Below are positions 53,119 through 61,900 of a stretch of DNA of 64,000 nt, one piece after another. Position numbers and translations under genes: made by a program. Source of the DNA: Alteromonas sp. KC3 (GTDB lineage: Bacteria > Pseudomonadota > Gammaproteobacteria > Enterobacterales > Alteromonadaceae); contig NZ_AP024235.1 in assembly GCF_016756315.1 (NCBI RefSeq), forward strand, positions 2,294,001-2,358,000, given 5' to 3'. Positions within the stretch are counted from its first letter, which is position 1. Each line of letters begins with the position of its first letter. The notes under the pieces were generated by a model that saw nothing but the letters and a program-made list of their open reading frames with translations, was not told where the DNA came from and searched no databases.

Positions 53119-53970
53119 CTATGCACTTCTTTGTATCGACTCCTGTTTAGAAAACTTGGTATATCTTCTACCCATTCGTTTTCCTTGCGCATACCCTTTT
53201 AGTAGCTTTCTTTTGTTCATGGTGAGTCGCTTCACGTCAAACGCATTGTTTGGCGCTATTAACTTAATCTCACAATCTGCAGGCGGGTTAGTTATAAAGG
53301 AAAGGGTTTCATTGTAGATATGTGCACGTTTAAGCATTTTATCCAAAAGTGCTGGTGTATTTGCGTACATCTTCTCAAGTAACCACGTAGATTTAAGTTC
53401 AGGCTTAGTAAATCCGTAAGGCTGCGAGAGAATAACGGTAATTTCTCTTGCCCCCATGTCGTAAGCCTTTTTGACAGGTATCGGATCTGCTACACCACCA
53501 TCCACATAGGCTACACCATTCACTAAAGAGGACTCTCGGTATGCAGTTGGAATAGCACAAGACGCTACCATGAGTTCGTCAACATTATCTGCTGTAGCGC
53601 GATAATATTCACATTCACCACTGGCTATATTAGTAACCCCCACAAATAGAGGGATGGTTTGCTGATCATTGATACTGGGTATCGAAAGTGCCTTTTTTCC
53701 GTAGTGCCACAACCAGTGCACATCCGTCATGTGGCCGCCTTTAATAAATCGCAAAGGGCTAAAAAATTCACGTTTTGTTGCAAACTGAGTAATGATTGTT
53801 TTACTCAGTCCTGGCATACGAGAAACATAAGTGGAGAGGTTTGTAGCCCCCGCTGAAACGCCGATCGCAAAATCAAAGTCATAGATTTCGTCTTCCATAA
53901 GCTTATCAAGCACACCCGCAGCAAAAATACCACGCATCGCCCCTCCCTCCACAACCAGTGCCTTTTTCAT
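53119..53970 (-). CDS. Patatin-like phospholipase
   Basis: This 283-residue enzyme has the patatin Ser-Asp dyad. The Ser is in IGVSAGATN and the Asp in YVDGGVADP, and the oxyanion loop VEGGAMRGIFAAG is at the N-terminus. The layout matches YjjU-type bacterial patatins. No signal peptide is present, so it acts in the cytoplasm or is peripheral to the membrane. The start has AAGGAG just upstream. It lies downstream of the pullulanase gene, on the same strand, but behind a strong terminator. Confidence 0.9.
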   Translation of the reverse strand: MKKALVVEGGAMRGIFAAGVLDKLMEDEIYDFDFAIGVSAGATNLSTYVSRMPGLSKTIITQFATKREFFSPLRFIKGGHMTDVHWLWHYGKKALSIPSINDQQTIPLFVGVTNIASGECEYYRATADNVDELMVASCAIPTAYRESSLVNGVAYVDGGVADPIPVKKAYDMGAREITVILSQPYGFTKPELKSTWLLEKMYANTPALLDKMLKRAHIYNETLSFITNPPADCEIKLIAPNNAFDVKRLTMNKRKLLKGYAQGKRMGRRYTKFSKQESIQRSA

Positions 53971-54012
53971 AACTTCTCCTTAAGTTGCTTTAATCTCACT
54001 GACTCATTACAT

Positions 54013-54068
54013 AATCAAATTGCACAATCGAATAAAATTAACAATCAAATTAAAAACGCAATCAAATT
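54013..54068. repeat. AT-rich short repeats upstream of the patatin gene
   Basis: AATCAAATT occurs at 54013, 54043 and 54060, with a degenerate copy (AATCGAATA) at 54026. The spacing of the last three is 17 bp. They lie in the patatin gene's promoter region and may be regulator sites or simple low-complexity DNA. Confidence 0.45.
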
Positions 54069-54078
54069 ACATACCAAA

Positions 54079-54107
54079 AAAAACCGCGGTAAAGACCGCG
54101 GTTTTTA
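54079..54107 (-). terminator. Intrinsic terminator of the pullulanase operon
   Basis: ACCGCGGT at 54083-54090 and again at 54095-54102 (each copy is itself a palindrome) form a strong stem with a 4-base loop. On the minus strand a T-run follows. It lies about 25 bp past the pullulanase stop. Confidence 0.92.
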
Positions 54108-54129
54108 TAGTCAGTATTAATAGCACATA

Positions 54130-57100
54130 TTACTGCTTGGTCACTGACAACATTGGAGAATTACCATCGGGGCCTGTTACCTTAAATTCATACAGGCCCG
54201 CTTCAGCGACTTCAAGCATCAAGTTATTGTTGCTAGCGCCTAATATCTTAGTTTCGCCAATTGTGACAACATTAGAGTCAGCATCATTTGGGTTACCTAA
54301 ATTAACAGTCGACCAATCTTCTGAAGCAACTTTGAATTCAACGCTTCCGGCACTAAGCTCCAATTCAGCAGTATAAATACCGTCCCCCTGATAACTAAAC
54401 CTATCTACAGCGCCCCAACCGTTCATGCCACCTCGAACATATACATCAGTGTCGCCCCAATAAGCTTCTTTAAATACGCCTATTGTTGGTGAATCAGGGT
54501 CATCAACATCGAAGACAAATACATAGCGGTCTTCTTCTTCAATAGTTAACACCATATTGTCATTAGTACGACCTAATGAAAGTGTTTGTCCTGGCGCAAT
54601 ATTTCGGTCTGCATCATCGTTTGAAAGTGCTCCAAAATTGACCGTGCTCCAGTCCTCCGACGCTACTTTAAACTCGTAAGTGCCTGGAGATAAAACACGC
54701 GCAAAGGTGTATATCCGAGTACCTTGATACACAAACTCTTCGTCAGTGCCCCATCCATTCATTGCACCGCGAAGGAACACAGACGTACCAACATAGGGCT
54801 CTTCGTTTTCAATGGTTAAAATTGGCGCTTCATTATCTGATGCGTCTACTATAAACAAGTAGGTTGCACCAATGCTTGGTGTGAATGACAGGTTAGTATT
54901 GGTACGCGCTAACACTTTCTCTTCATTTTCAACGACCACTCCACTGTCGCCGTCAGCCGCACCAAAGTTAATGGTATCCCAGTTTTCAGATGCGAACTTA
55001 AATGCGTATGTGGTACTTGCTTCAAGTGTTACTGCAACTTGATAAATACCATTGCCGCGGTAGGTAAATGCATCGTCAGTCGACCAGCCATTCATGTCGC
55101 CGCGCAGATACGCAGTAGTATCACCATATGGCACAACATCTGGTGCACCTGATGTTGCAAATGCTGATAAGCCGTAACCTTGTGCACCAGTTTGAGGTTT
55201 AACAAAAACAGCTATAGTCATAGCAGGAACGGTAAAAATCCCGTTTCCGTCTTCGCCTTCAGTAAAGGAAGCGCTGCGAACAACTTCATCAACAGAACTC
55301 ATCTGCATAGCGTGAAGCGTAAAACCTGTTGCAGTATTTACTGTGATGGATTTTTCTTCATAGCCAGTATTAACCAGAACCATTACTGCGTCATTCAGCA
55401 TGTCTAAGTCTTCACGAGGTGTTTCTCCCTCTGAAGCTAAACCATCGTCAATGCTCATGGCTATCAGTCCACGCTGTTGGCGTGCGCCAATATTGTGAAA
55501 CCCGATGCGGTCAATAATTTGTTCACTGCTGGTCAACCTGAAAAGCGGGCTAGACATACGAGTAGCGAGCAATTCTGCAAAAACGTCTGAAGCAAACGTA
55601 ATGTCTGCCATACTCGCTGCACGTTCTGGGTCGTAGATAAACTCTCCCATCTCAGCCCAACGACCTTCGTTGTCTTGTGCTAACGGGAGCCCTACATTCC
55701 AGTTATTGGTCTGGTAAGTAAAATCAACGTAGTTGAACCAGTCGCCAGAGTCGTATGTGTTGCGATCCATTGACTTAGAACGCAGCATGTCCCCCCCCAT
55801 CTGTAAGAACGGGATACCTTGTGACACTAAGTTGATACCCATTGCAACGTTTTGCGCTCGAACGCGTTCTTGCAAGCTTATGTCTTGAGGTAAGGTATAA
55901 TTGAGCTGATCCCACAAGGTTTCATTATCATGCTTAGATACATAATTAATAATATCAGCGGGGTCTTCGGCGTAGCCGCCGAGATTACTTGTTGCACCGG
56001 CACTACCTGCTGAAGTTTCTAGCACGTAGTCTTTTAGAGTGCCTATCATTCCCATTTTTACGCGGTCTTGGTCGTAAAGCAGCGAATCTGATTCAGGGTT
56101 AAAGATATTGCCTTGACGAATTGCTTCACGAATGCGGTCGTTAAACGTCCCAATTTCAGTGCCAGCCATGTTTAGCTGATTAGCTTGCTCGTAACCACGA
56201 TCAATTTTCGTCCAGCCTTCGCCATAGAAATAATTATCTTCATCAAGCATTTGTACAGAGTCGCGTAAGCGAATCATCGTATCTTTTGTTGCTTGGCTCA
56301 TGATGTCGAACCTGAAGGCGTCATACTTGTAATGCTCAGTCCAGATAAGCAGCGAATCTTCCATGAACTTTTCCATCATGATGTTGCGCGGCTCTGTATC
56401 GTCACAGCAGGTCTCTCTTACAATAGCACCTGTGTCTGTTTCATAGCGGTGATAATACCCAGGTACTACCTTATCTAATACTGACTTTGAAAATACGCCC
56501 GACGCATTAGTATGGTTGTATACGACATCTAGTGCGACACGAAGACCCATTTCGTGCAAAGCTTGAATCATTGCTCTCATTTCGATGATTCTTTCAACCC
56601 CTTCCGCGCTCGATGCGTAGCTTCCTTCTGGCGCATTGAAATGGTGAGGATCGTAACCCCAGTTGAACGTATCTACACCGCGAAGATCATTGGTTAACGC
56701 CTGTGCTTTCGCAGCTTGTGCTAATGGGTCGTAAGAATTGTAAACATCAATAAGTAACGTAGAAGCATTTTCTTCTTCACAAACAGCCGCACTACTATTT
56801 AATCGACAAAGCGCACCAACGGTATCGTACAAGTCTATGGTATTACTTGGGCTTTCATCGATGGTCGCAATGTCATTAGCAGGCAATATGTGGAAGTAAT
56901 TAAGACCCGCATCAACAAGTTTCTGAAGATGCTCTACAGGTGCCGTTCCCTCTTCTGTAAACGCCAAATATTTACCGCGATTTGCCTCGCTTGTAGACAT
57001 ATCTCTTACGCTGAAATCGCGAATGTGTCCTTCATAAATAACAGCATCTTCTGGGTTTTCGATAGTGGGTATATCGTGCGTGTCCCACCCTTCAGGCTTT

Positions 57101-58461
57101 AAGTCCTCATCAGCAAGATTGACAAATCGTGAAAAACGGCCATTGGTACTTAGCGAAACTGAATAAGGGTCAGTAACTAAAAGCGTTTCAATGTTTCCGG
57201 TAACCGGGTGATAAACGGTTATCTCATAGCGATATAGCTGTCTATCAAGGGACATGTCCCCTTCATAACGCCACACACCTGACGCATCATCTCGCGTCAT
57301 TTCAAGACGCTCGGTTAGACTTTTACTTGCGTTATACAATAATAAGTCAACGTTTGATGCTGTGGGCGCCCATAGTGCTACAGTAATACCACTGTCAGTA
57401 TAAATCGCGCCAAACATGGCTTCATCGGCGTCGTTGTCACCACTTGTATACAATGCATCTAACGCATTCGCTATCTGTATTCCAGTGGCCGCGACAAGAG
57501 TCCCCTCTGCGTCATAACCGCCAACGACGGCTTGCGTAGTCAATACTGTCTTCGCATCATCTGTTGACCAGTCACCTTGCCAGGCAGTCATTGCGCTTAA
57601 ATGCGGCGCTCTCGCTGCTTGAGCTTCACTTAAGCTCGTTTCAACAAGCTCTATTGATGTGCCATTGATACCATCATCGAGCGACGTTTCTAGGTCGGCT
57701 TGTGCGGAATAGTGAAGTTTAACGTCCACCACTGACTCAGGAACGTCCCATAAAATCGTATTGCTGTCTAACCAATGTGCACCAAAACCCTCAATATCGA
57801 CTGCTTGTGGACCCAATGAAAGAATGGGAAATTCAAAGACAGTGGGCTCGCCTGACAACGTGAAGTTCATGCGCGTAAAGGTCTCATCGTCCTGTATTAA
57901 TGAACCTTTAAAGTCACCACCTCCCATCTCTTTGCCCGCATCATCAGTACCTTTATGAATAATAAAGTTATGACAATCACCGTATCCGTCTTTTAAGTCT
58001 AGTACCCAGTAAGCGCCATAGTTCGGATCAACGCCTGTATGCACACGACCATTCGCCCAGTCAGTATCTGGGTCAGCATAAGCATCACAGGTATCATTAT
58101 TCCAGGTGTGTAGGCGCCATCCTTCATAAGCTGGGTCGCCACTTGAATTATCTGCATCAACTGATGCGCGGTTATAATATAAGACCGCTTGGTTGCCAGA
58201 TGGTGTAAAAACAGGGGCTGGCAGGGCTGGGTCTGCACCCACTACACACGCATCATTCGTTTCATTAGGTACGGTTGGTGCATCACACTGAATGGGTGGT
58301 GGTGGAACACAAGCCGTACCCGACTCATTTGGTACGTTAGGTACATCACAGGTAAGCAGTTCGTTAGTTCCAGACTCAACGCCAGAACCACCACAACCTG
58401 CTAGTGTTAAACCGCCTACTACGAGAAAGGCTGCCCGCCAAAGTCTCATTTTAGTAAACAT
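54130..58461 (-). CDS. Large type I pullulanase lipoprotein with triple C-terminal domains
   Basis: This 1443-residue GH13 debranching enzyme hydrolyses alpha-1,6 links in pullulan and branched dextrins. Lipobox Cys23 (LTLAGCGGSG) is followed by two copies of a short Cys/Pro motif (CDVPNVPNE..ACV type) and a CBM41-like domain (about 90-195, GWRLHTWNND). A pullulanase N-domain (about 350-450) and the catalytic barrel come next. The type I motif is FNWGYDP at 599-605; catalytic residues are Asp719 (FRFD), Glu748 (GEGW) and Asp845 (KHDNE). After residue about 1110 come three about 110-residue repeats each with an RGxMNGW motif. The ATG at 58461 has GGAG before it; the frame extends back to overlap the TonB gene stop. 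It is in one operon with that receptor. Confidence 0.94.
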   Translation of the reverse strand: MFTKMRLWRAAFLVVGGLTLAGCGGSGVESGTNELLTCDVPNVPNESGTACVPPPPIQCDAPTVPNETNDACVVGADPALPAPVFTPSGNQAVLYYNRASVDADNSSGDPAYEGWRLHTWNNDTCDAYADPDTDWANGRVHTGVDPNYGAYWVLDLKDGYGDCHNFIIHKGTDDAGKEMGGGDFKGSLIQDDETFTRMNFTLSGEPTVFEFPILSLGPQAVDIEGFGAHWLDSNTILWDVPESVVDVKLHYSAQADLETSLDDGINGTSIELVETSLSEAQAARAPHLSAMTAWQGDWSTDDAKTVLTTQAVVGGYDAEGTLVAATGIQIANALDALYTSGDNDADEAMFGAIYTDSGITVALWAPTASNVDLLLYNASKSLTERLEMTRDDASGVWRYEGDMSLDRQLYRYEITVYHPVTGNIETLLVTDPYSVSLSTNGRFSRFVNLADEDLKPEGWDTHDIPTIENPEDAVIYEGHIRDFSVRDMSTSEANRGKYLAFTEEGTAPVEHLQKLVDAGLNYFHILPANDIATIDESPSNTIDLYDTVGALCRLNSSAAVCEEENASTLLIDVYNSYDPLAQAAKAQALTNDLRGVDTFNWGYDPHHFNAPEGSYASSAEGVERIIEMRAMIQALHEMGLRVALDVVYNHTNASGVFSKSVLDKVVPGYYHRYETDTGAIVRETCCDDTEPRNIMMEKFMEDSLLIWTEHYKYDAFRFDIMSQATKDTMIRLRDSVQMLDEDNYFYGEGWTKIDRGYEQANQLNMAGTEIGTFNDRIREAIRQGNIFNPESDSLLYDQDRVKMGMIGTLKDYVLETSAGSAGATSNLGGYAEDPADIINYVSKHDNETLWDQLNYTLPQDISLQERVRAQNVAMGINLVSQGIPFLQMGGDMLRSKSMDRNTYDSGDWFNYVDFTYQTNNWNVGLPLAQDNEGRWAEMGEFIYDPERAASMADITFASDVFAELLATRMSSPLFRLTSSEQIIDRIGFHNIGARQQRGLIAMSIDDGLASEGETPREDLDMLNDAVMVLVNTGYEEKSITVNTATGFTLHAMQMSSVDEVVRSASFTEGEDGNGIFTVPAMTIAVFVKPQTGAQGYGLSAFATSGAPDVVPYGDTTAYLRGDMNGWSTDDAFTYRGNGIYQVAVTLEASTTYAFKFASENWDTINFGAADGDSGVVVENEEKVLARTNTNLSFTPSIGATYLFIVDASDNEAPILTIENEEPYVGTSVFLRGAMNGWGTDEEFVYQGTRIYTFARVLSPGTYEFKVASEDWSTVNFGALSNDDADRNIAPGQTLSLGRTNDNMVLTIEEEDRYVFVFDVDDPDSPTIGVFKEAYWGDTDVYVRGGMNGWGAVDRFSYQGDGIYTAELELSAGSVEFKVASEDWSTVNLGNPNDADSNVVTIGETKILGASNNNLMLEVAEAGLYEFKVTGPDGNSPMLSVTKQ

Positions 58462-58532
58462 AGTATTCTCCAGACTAAAACTGCTAAATTCGGTACATTC
58501 GCCATTGCGCTTTGTTCTTAAGGTAAGATTTT

Positions 58533-61500
58533 TCATAGTTGATATGTCATCCCCAAGAAGTATTGCGTACCGAAGTATTGGATGGTGCCGGTCTGCTCTG
58601 GCGATGAGAAATAGCTTTTAGTTGGTTCGTCGGTCAGGTTATTGACTTGAAACAGTACACTCCAGTTATCGTTAATTTCGTAAGACGCCTGATAATCGAT
58701 AACTAACTCAGAATCGAAATTAACTACTTGGTCATTAACCGCAACTTGTTGAGATACAAAAGCATCGCGATAGCGACTCGATACGCGGGTTTCAAATCCT
58801 TCGTATTCCCAGAAAACGGTGAGAGTGGCCACGTTTTCCGACAAGCCAGGTAAGTTAGCGGCGTAAACACCATCACCTAGCGTTCGCTGTATTTCACTCT
58901 CTGTATAGGAGTAGCTTGCGCTAACACCTAATCCAGAGAGCATGCCTGGCAACATGCTATATATTTGGGTATACGCAATTTCTAAACCGCGAATATAACC
59001 ACCCTCTGCATTGTTAACAGCGGTGCTGTAGCTTCCATTTTCCGTTGGTACGGTAACAAAGATTGGATCGCCATTTTCATCCCTTGCTAACTCAGCTTCT
59101 TGTCCTGAGAACTCAGGCGTTAGAAATACAGGCACTTGAACAGAGTCAGGCGTAACAATGCCATTTGCTTCAAAATCGTAAGGGTCTATTTCAATGTCTT
59201 CTACAAAGGACTCAATGTCTTTGTAAAAACCAGCAATAACCAAAGCACCTTCGGTTTCTGAAAAGTAGTATTCCCATGAGACGTCATACTGCGTCGCGTA
59301 AAACGGCTCTAGATAAGGGCTATTCCTGGCACTTCCGTTTACTCTTGCGGTAGGTGTTGAAAGCGTAATTTCGCCAGAGTCTCTATCTTGAAATGCTGTT
59401 ACCACTTCAACATTTGTTGATGCATTCGCCGCAAAACGATTTATTGGAGCACGCCCCATAACTTTAGCCGCCGCGACACGAAGTTGTGTGTCATCGGTCA
59501 ATTTGAAGTTTAAGTTTATTGATGGCAAAACGTCGTTGTATTCGTGACTTATGACCGTCGGGCGATAAAAATTGTTGATAAGCCCAACTTCATCAGCAAT
59601 GTTTTGAGCACCTGCAGTTGGGTCACTAAGCTCAACGGTAACACCTGACTCGGGGTCAGTAATGAGTTGCGTAGCACGCTGTAATGTCGTAGAACTCTGT
59701 TTGCTCTTAACATAACGAACACCAATATTACCTGTAATAGGAAGATCGCCAATTTCAGTATTAATATTGGCCATCAAATAGGCTGAATTAACTGTTTCAA
59801 ATACATCGCCACTTTCTTGAAGTGTCCATGCTGTTGCGGGCCCAGTACCTGGACCATTTATTACACCAGCTGCACCAGGCCCCCATGTTTGAACCGGCAT
59901 AGGTCGGCCATCGGGAAACCACGCATTCAAGGCACTGTTTAGATTGATAGATAAATAACTTGGGAAGTATCCAAAATCGCCTGACCAGTCGATTTGTTCC
60001 ACCATGTCCTCTGTGAGTCTAAGTGGAGGCTGGCTAACTGAAAACGCGCTATCGTTTCCGTACTCAAAAACAGAACGGTCATTGTTGTACTCTCTATCAG
60101 AGTAGCGATAACCAAACTCAAAACCCGAAATAATAGGTGTATCAACGTAGTATTGAAAATCTACGCGATAGGCATCTAATTCATCTTTGTTTTCATAAGG
60201 GTAAATACCGTATTTACTCACCATTACACGGTCTAGGTCAGTAAAGGCAGCCATTTGATTGAAACCAAGATCAGGCAGGTCCAAGCCATTTAATAAATAA
60301 GAGATTTGTACATTCTCATCAAATACAGGGTTGGCTGCGTTGGCATCATCTCCAACTAAAGACCAAAGAAGCCCATTGCGAAAGTCACTCTCTGCGCTAG
60401 AACGTGAAACATCAAACTGAACAGCCAAATCAGGCGTAATTTCCCAATGCGCATTAACGCCAACATTCGTTACGCTGTCGAAGTCTTGGTTATCATCGTT
60501 AACGAGCTCAACGCGGGTAAAGCTGTTATCCGTACGCGAGAAGGTACCGCCTATTACGCTGTTGTTAACAACTACAGGGTTAGTGATACCTGCGTTAATT
60601 CCTCCGAGCTTTACGCGGAAACCACGTGCAAATGCTTCAGAGTCAAATTTAGATATGAAGGCATCGGCTTTAAGTGTGAAGGTCTCTATAGGGGCCCATT
60701 CAAACGCCGCAACATAACCATCACGGGTCTCTTCACCGCCTTTATGCTGCATTTCGAAACCTTCAGAAATGTACTCACACTCAGGGCAAGACTCAGGACC
60801 TTGAACATCACCTTCAACGCCATCAACATCAACTAAGCCGTTATACGCTAAGCCAATGAACTGCGTTGACACACTTGGTTGAAACAAACGCGCATAACCA
60901 AGGGAAACACCTAGCGTGTCGTCGAGAAACTTACCTTGGTATGAAAAACTGATTCGATGGCCATATTCTTTGGCATCACTAATCTCTGACGCCCTGTCAT
61001 TGTACATTCCACGTACATTGGCACTAAATTTGTGCTGCTCTTCAATAGCAAGTGGCGATGCCGTTCTTAGCTCAACGGTACCCGCGATACCACCTTCAAT
61101 AAGTGACGCTTTGGGTGATTTATACACCGCAGCCTCGCTTATTAATTCAGAAGGATACTGGTCAAACTCTATGGCACGACTGCCACTGGTTGATACCTGT
61201 TCCCGCCCATTTAGCGTAGAGAACACAAAGTCTCCCGACAAACCACGAATGTTAATTTGCGCAGCTTGACCGCCAGTGCGTACGGCTGATATGCCTGGTA
61301 GCCGAGTAAGTGCGTCGGCCATCGACACATCTGGTAACCCACCTAGGTCATCGGCGGATATCTGTTCAGAGACCGTATCTGAAAAGCGTTTTTGATTTAA
61401 CGACTGAATTAAGCTCGTACTGAAACCTCTTACTTCAATACGTTCAACCGCGTCTTGTTCGATATTGTCAACTTCTACTTCGTCGACGGTTATCTCGGGA

Positions 61501-61589
61501 GATTCTTGCGCATACAGCGAGAATGGTGCGAACGCCACTCCACTACTGACAAGCGCTGCCATGATAGTGCTGGGTTTGAATGTTTTCAT
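58533..61589 (-). CDS. TonB-dependent outer-membrane receptor 2 (TonB-Xanth-Caul type)
   Basis: This 1018-residue receptor has a signal peptide (about 1-28, SLYAQES), a TonB box region ERIEVRGF and a plug domain with GLPDVSMADALTRLPGIS. The segment GLSGDFVFSTLNGRE and the plug end SPKASLIEGGIAGTVEL are typical of the subgroup found in Xanthomonas, Caulobacter and Alteromonas carbohydrate loci. A full beta-barrel ends in aromatic LGMTYQL. It is followed after 71 bp by the pullulanase gene on the same strand, so oligosaccharide uptake and pullulan cutting are co-expressed. Its promoter carries the shared operator. The most likely substrate is maltodextrin or branched glucan oligosaccharides. 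Confidence 0.93.
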   Translation of the reverse strand: MKTFKPSTIMAALVSSGVAFAPFSLYAQESPEITVDEVEVDNIEQDAVERIEVRGFSTSLIQSLNQKRFSDTVSEQISADDLGGLPDVSMADALTRLPGISAVRTGGQAAQINIRGLSGDFVFSTLNGREQVSTSGSRAIEFDQYPSELISEAAVYKSPKASLIEGGIAGTVELRTASPLAIEEQHKFSANVRGMYNDRASEISDAKEYGHRISFSYQGKFLDDTLGVSLGYARLFQPSVSTQFIGLAYNGLVDVDGVEGDVQGPESCPECEYISEGFEMQHKGGEETRDGYVAAFEWAPIETFTLKADAFISKFDSEAFARGFRVKLGGINAGITNPVVVNNSVIGGTFSRTDNSFTRVELVNDDNQDFDSVTNVGVNAHWEITPDLAVQFDVSRSSAESDFRNGLLWSLVGDDANAANPVFDENVQISYLLNGLDLPDLGFNQMAAFTDLDRVMVSKYGIYPYENKDELDAYRVDFQYYVDTPIISGFEFGYRYSDREYNNDRSVFEYGNDSAFSVSQPPLRLTEDMVEQIDWSGDFGYFPSYLSINLNSALNAWFPDGRPMPVQTWGPGAAGVINGPGTGPATAWTLQESGDVFETVNSAYLMANINTEIGDLPITGNIGVRYVKSKQSSTTLQRATQLITDPESGVTVELSDPTAGAQNIADEVGLINNFYRPTVISHEYNDVLPSINLNFKLTDDTQLRVAAAKVMGRAPINRFAANASTNVEVVTAFQDRDSGEITLSTPTARVNGSARNSPYLEPFYATQYDVSWEYYFSETEGALVIAGFYKDIESFVEDIEIDPYDFEANGIVTPDSVQVPVFLTPEFSGQEAELARDENGDPIFVTVPTENGSYSTAVNNAEGGYIRGLEIAYTQIYSMLPGMLSGLGVSASYSYTESEIQRTLGDGVYAANLPGLSENVATLTVFWEYEGFETRVSSRYRDAFVSQQVAVNDQVVNFDSELVIDYQASYEINDNWSVLFQVNNLTDEPTKSYFSSPEQTGTIQYFGTQYFLGMTYQL

Positions 61590-61666
61590 TGGTGTCCCAC
61601 TTTTTGTTTATTATCAACACTTTCAGGAATACCACACCCAAAAATGTCACTTTTGTTTCACACCAA

Positions 61667-61715
61667 ATAGTACAGTTTTGTACAAAAAGAGAGCAACGCA
61701 CTGCATACGTATTCA
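61667..61715 (-). promoter_or_regulatory. Promoter with operator TGCATACGTATTCA for the TonB-pullulanase operon
   Basis: On the minus strand, -35 TTGCTC (61691-61696) and -10 TACTAT (61667-61672) are 18 bp apart. The operator at 61702-61715 ends 5 bp upstream of the -35, exactly as at 45656. The two copies also share the four bases GCAC beside the operator. The rest of the 311-bp gap 61590-61900 shows no gene; the halogenase stop is at its far end. Confidence 0.75.
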
Positions 61716-61900
61716 TTAACATTATGCAAACATAAATATAACAAAATGTCGTTTTGAATTTGATAAAGAGAAGGCTAACTAAGTAAGTGGGAAGCCTGAC
61801 GAGGAGAGCATTAGCAACATTAAAACCATTGGCGTTGCTAAGTAAACCGGCGTATTCATATCGTTAAATACGCTGTATAAAAAGGCTTAGAAATGCACGA

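Noticed and set aside
60447..60836. 129-residue open frame opposite TonB receptor 2
   Set aside because: It is antisense to a receptor gene with full-length family features; composition is that of a shadow frame.
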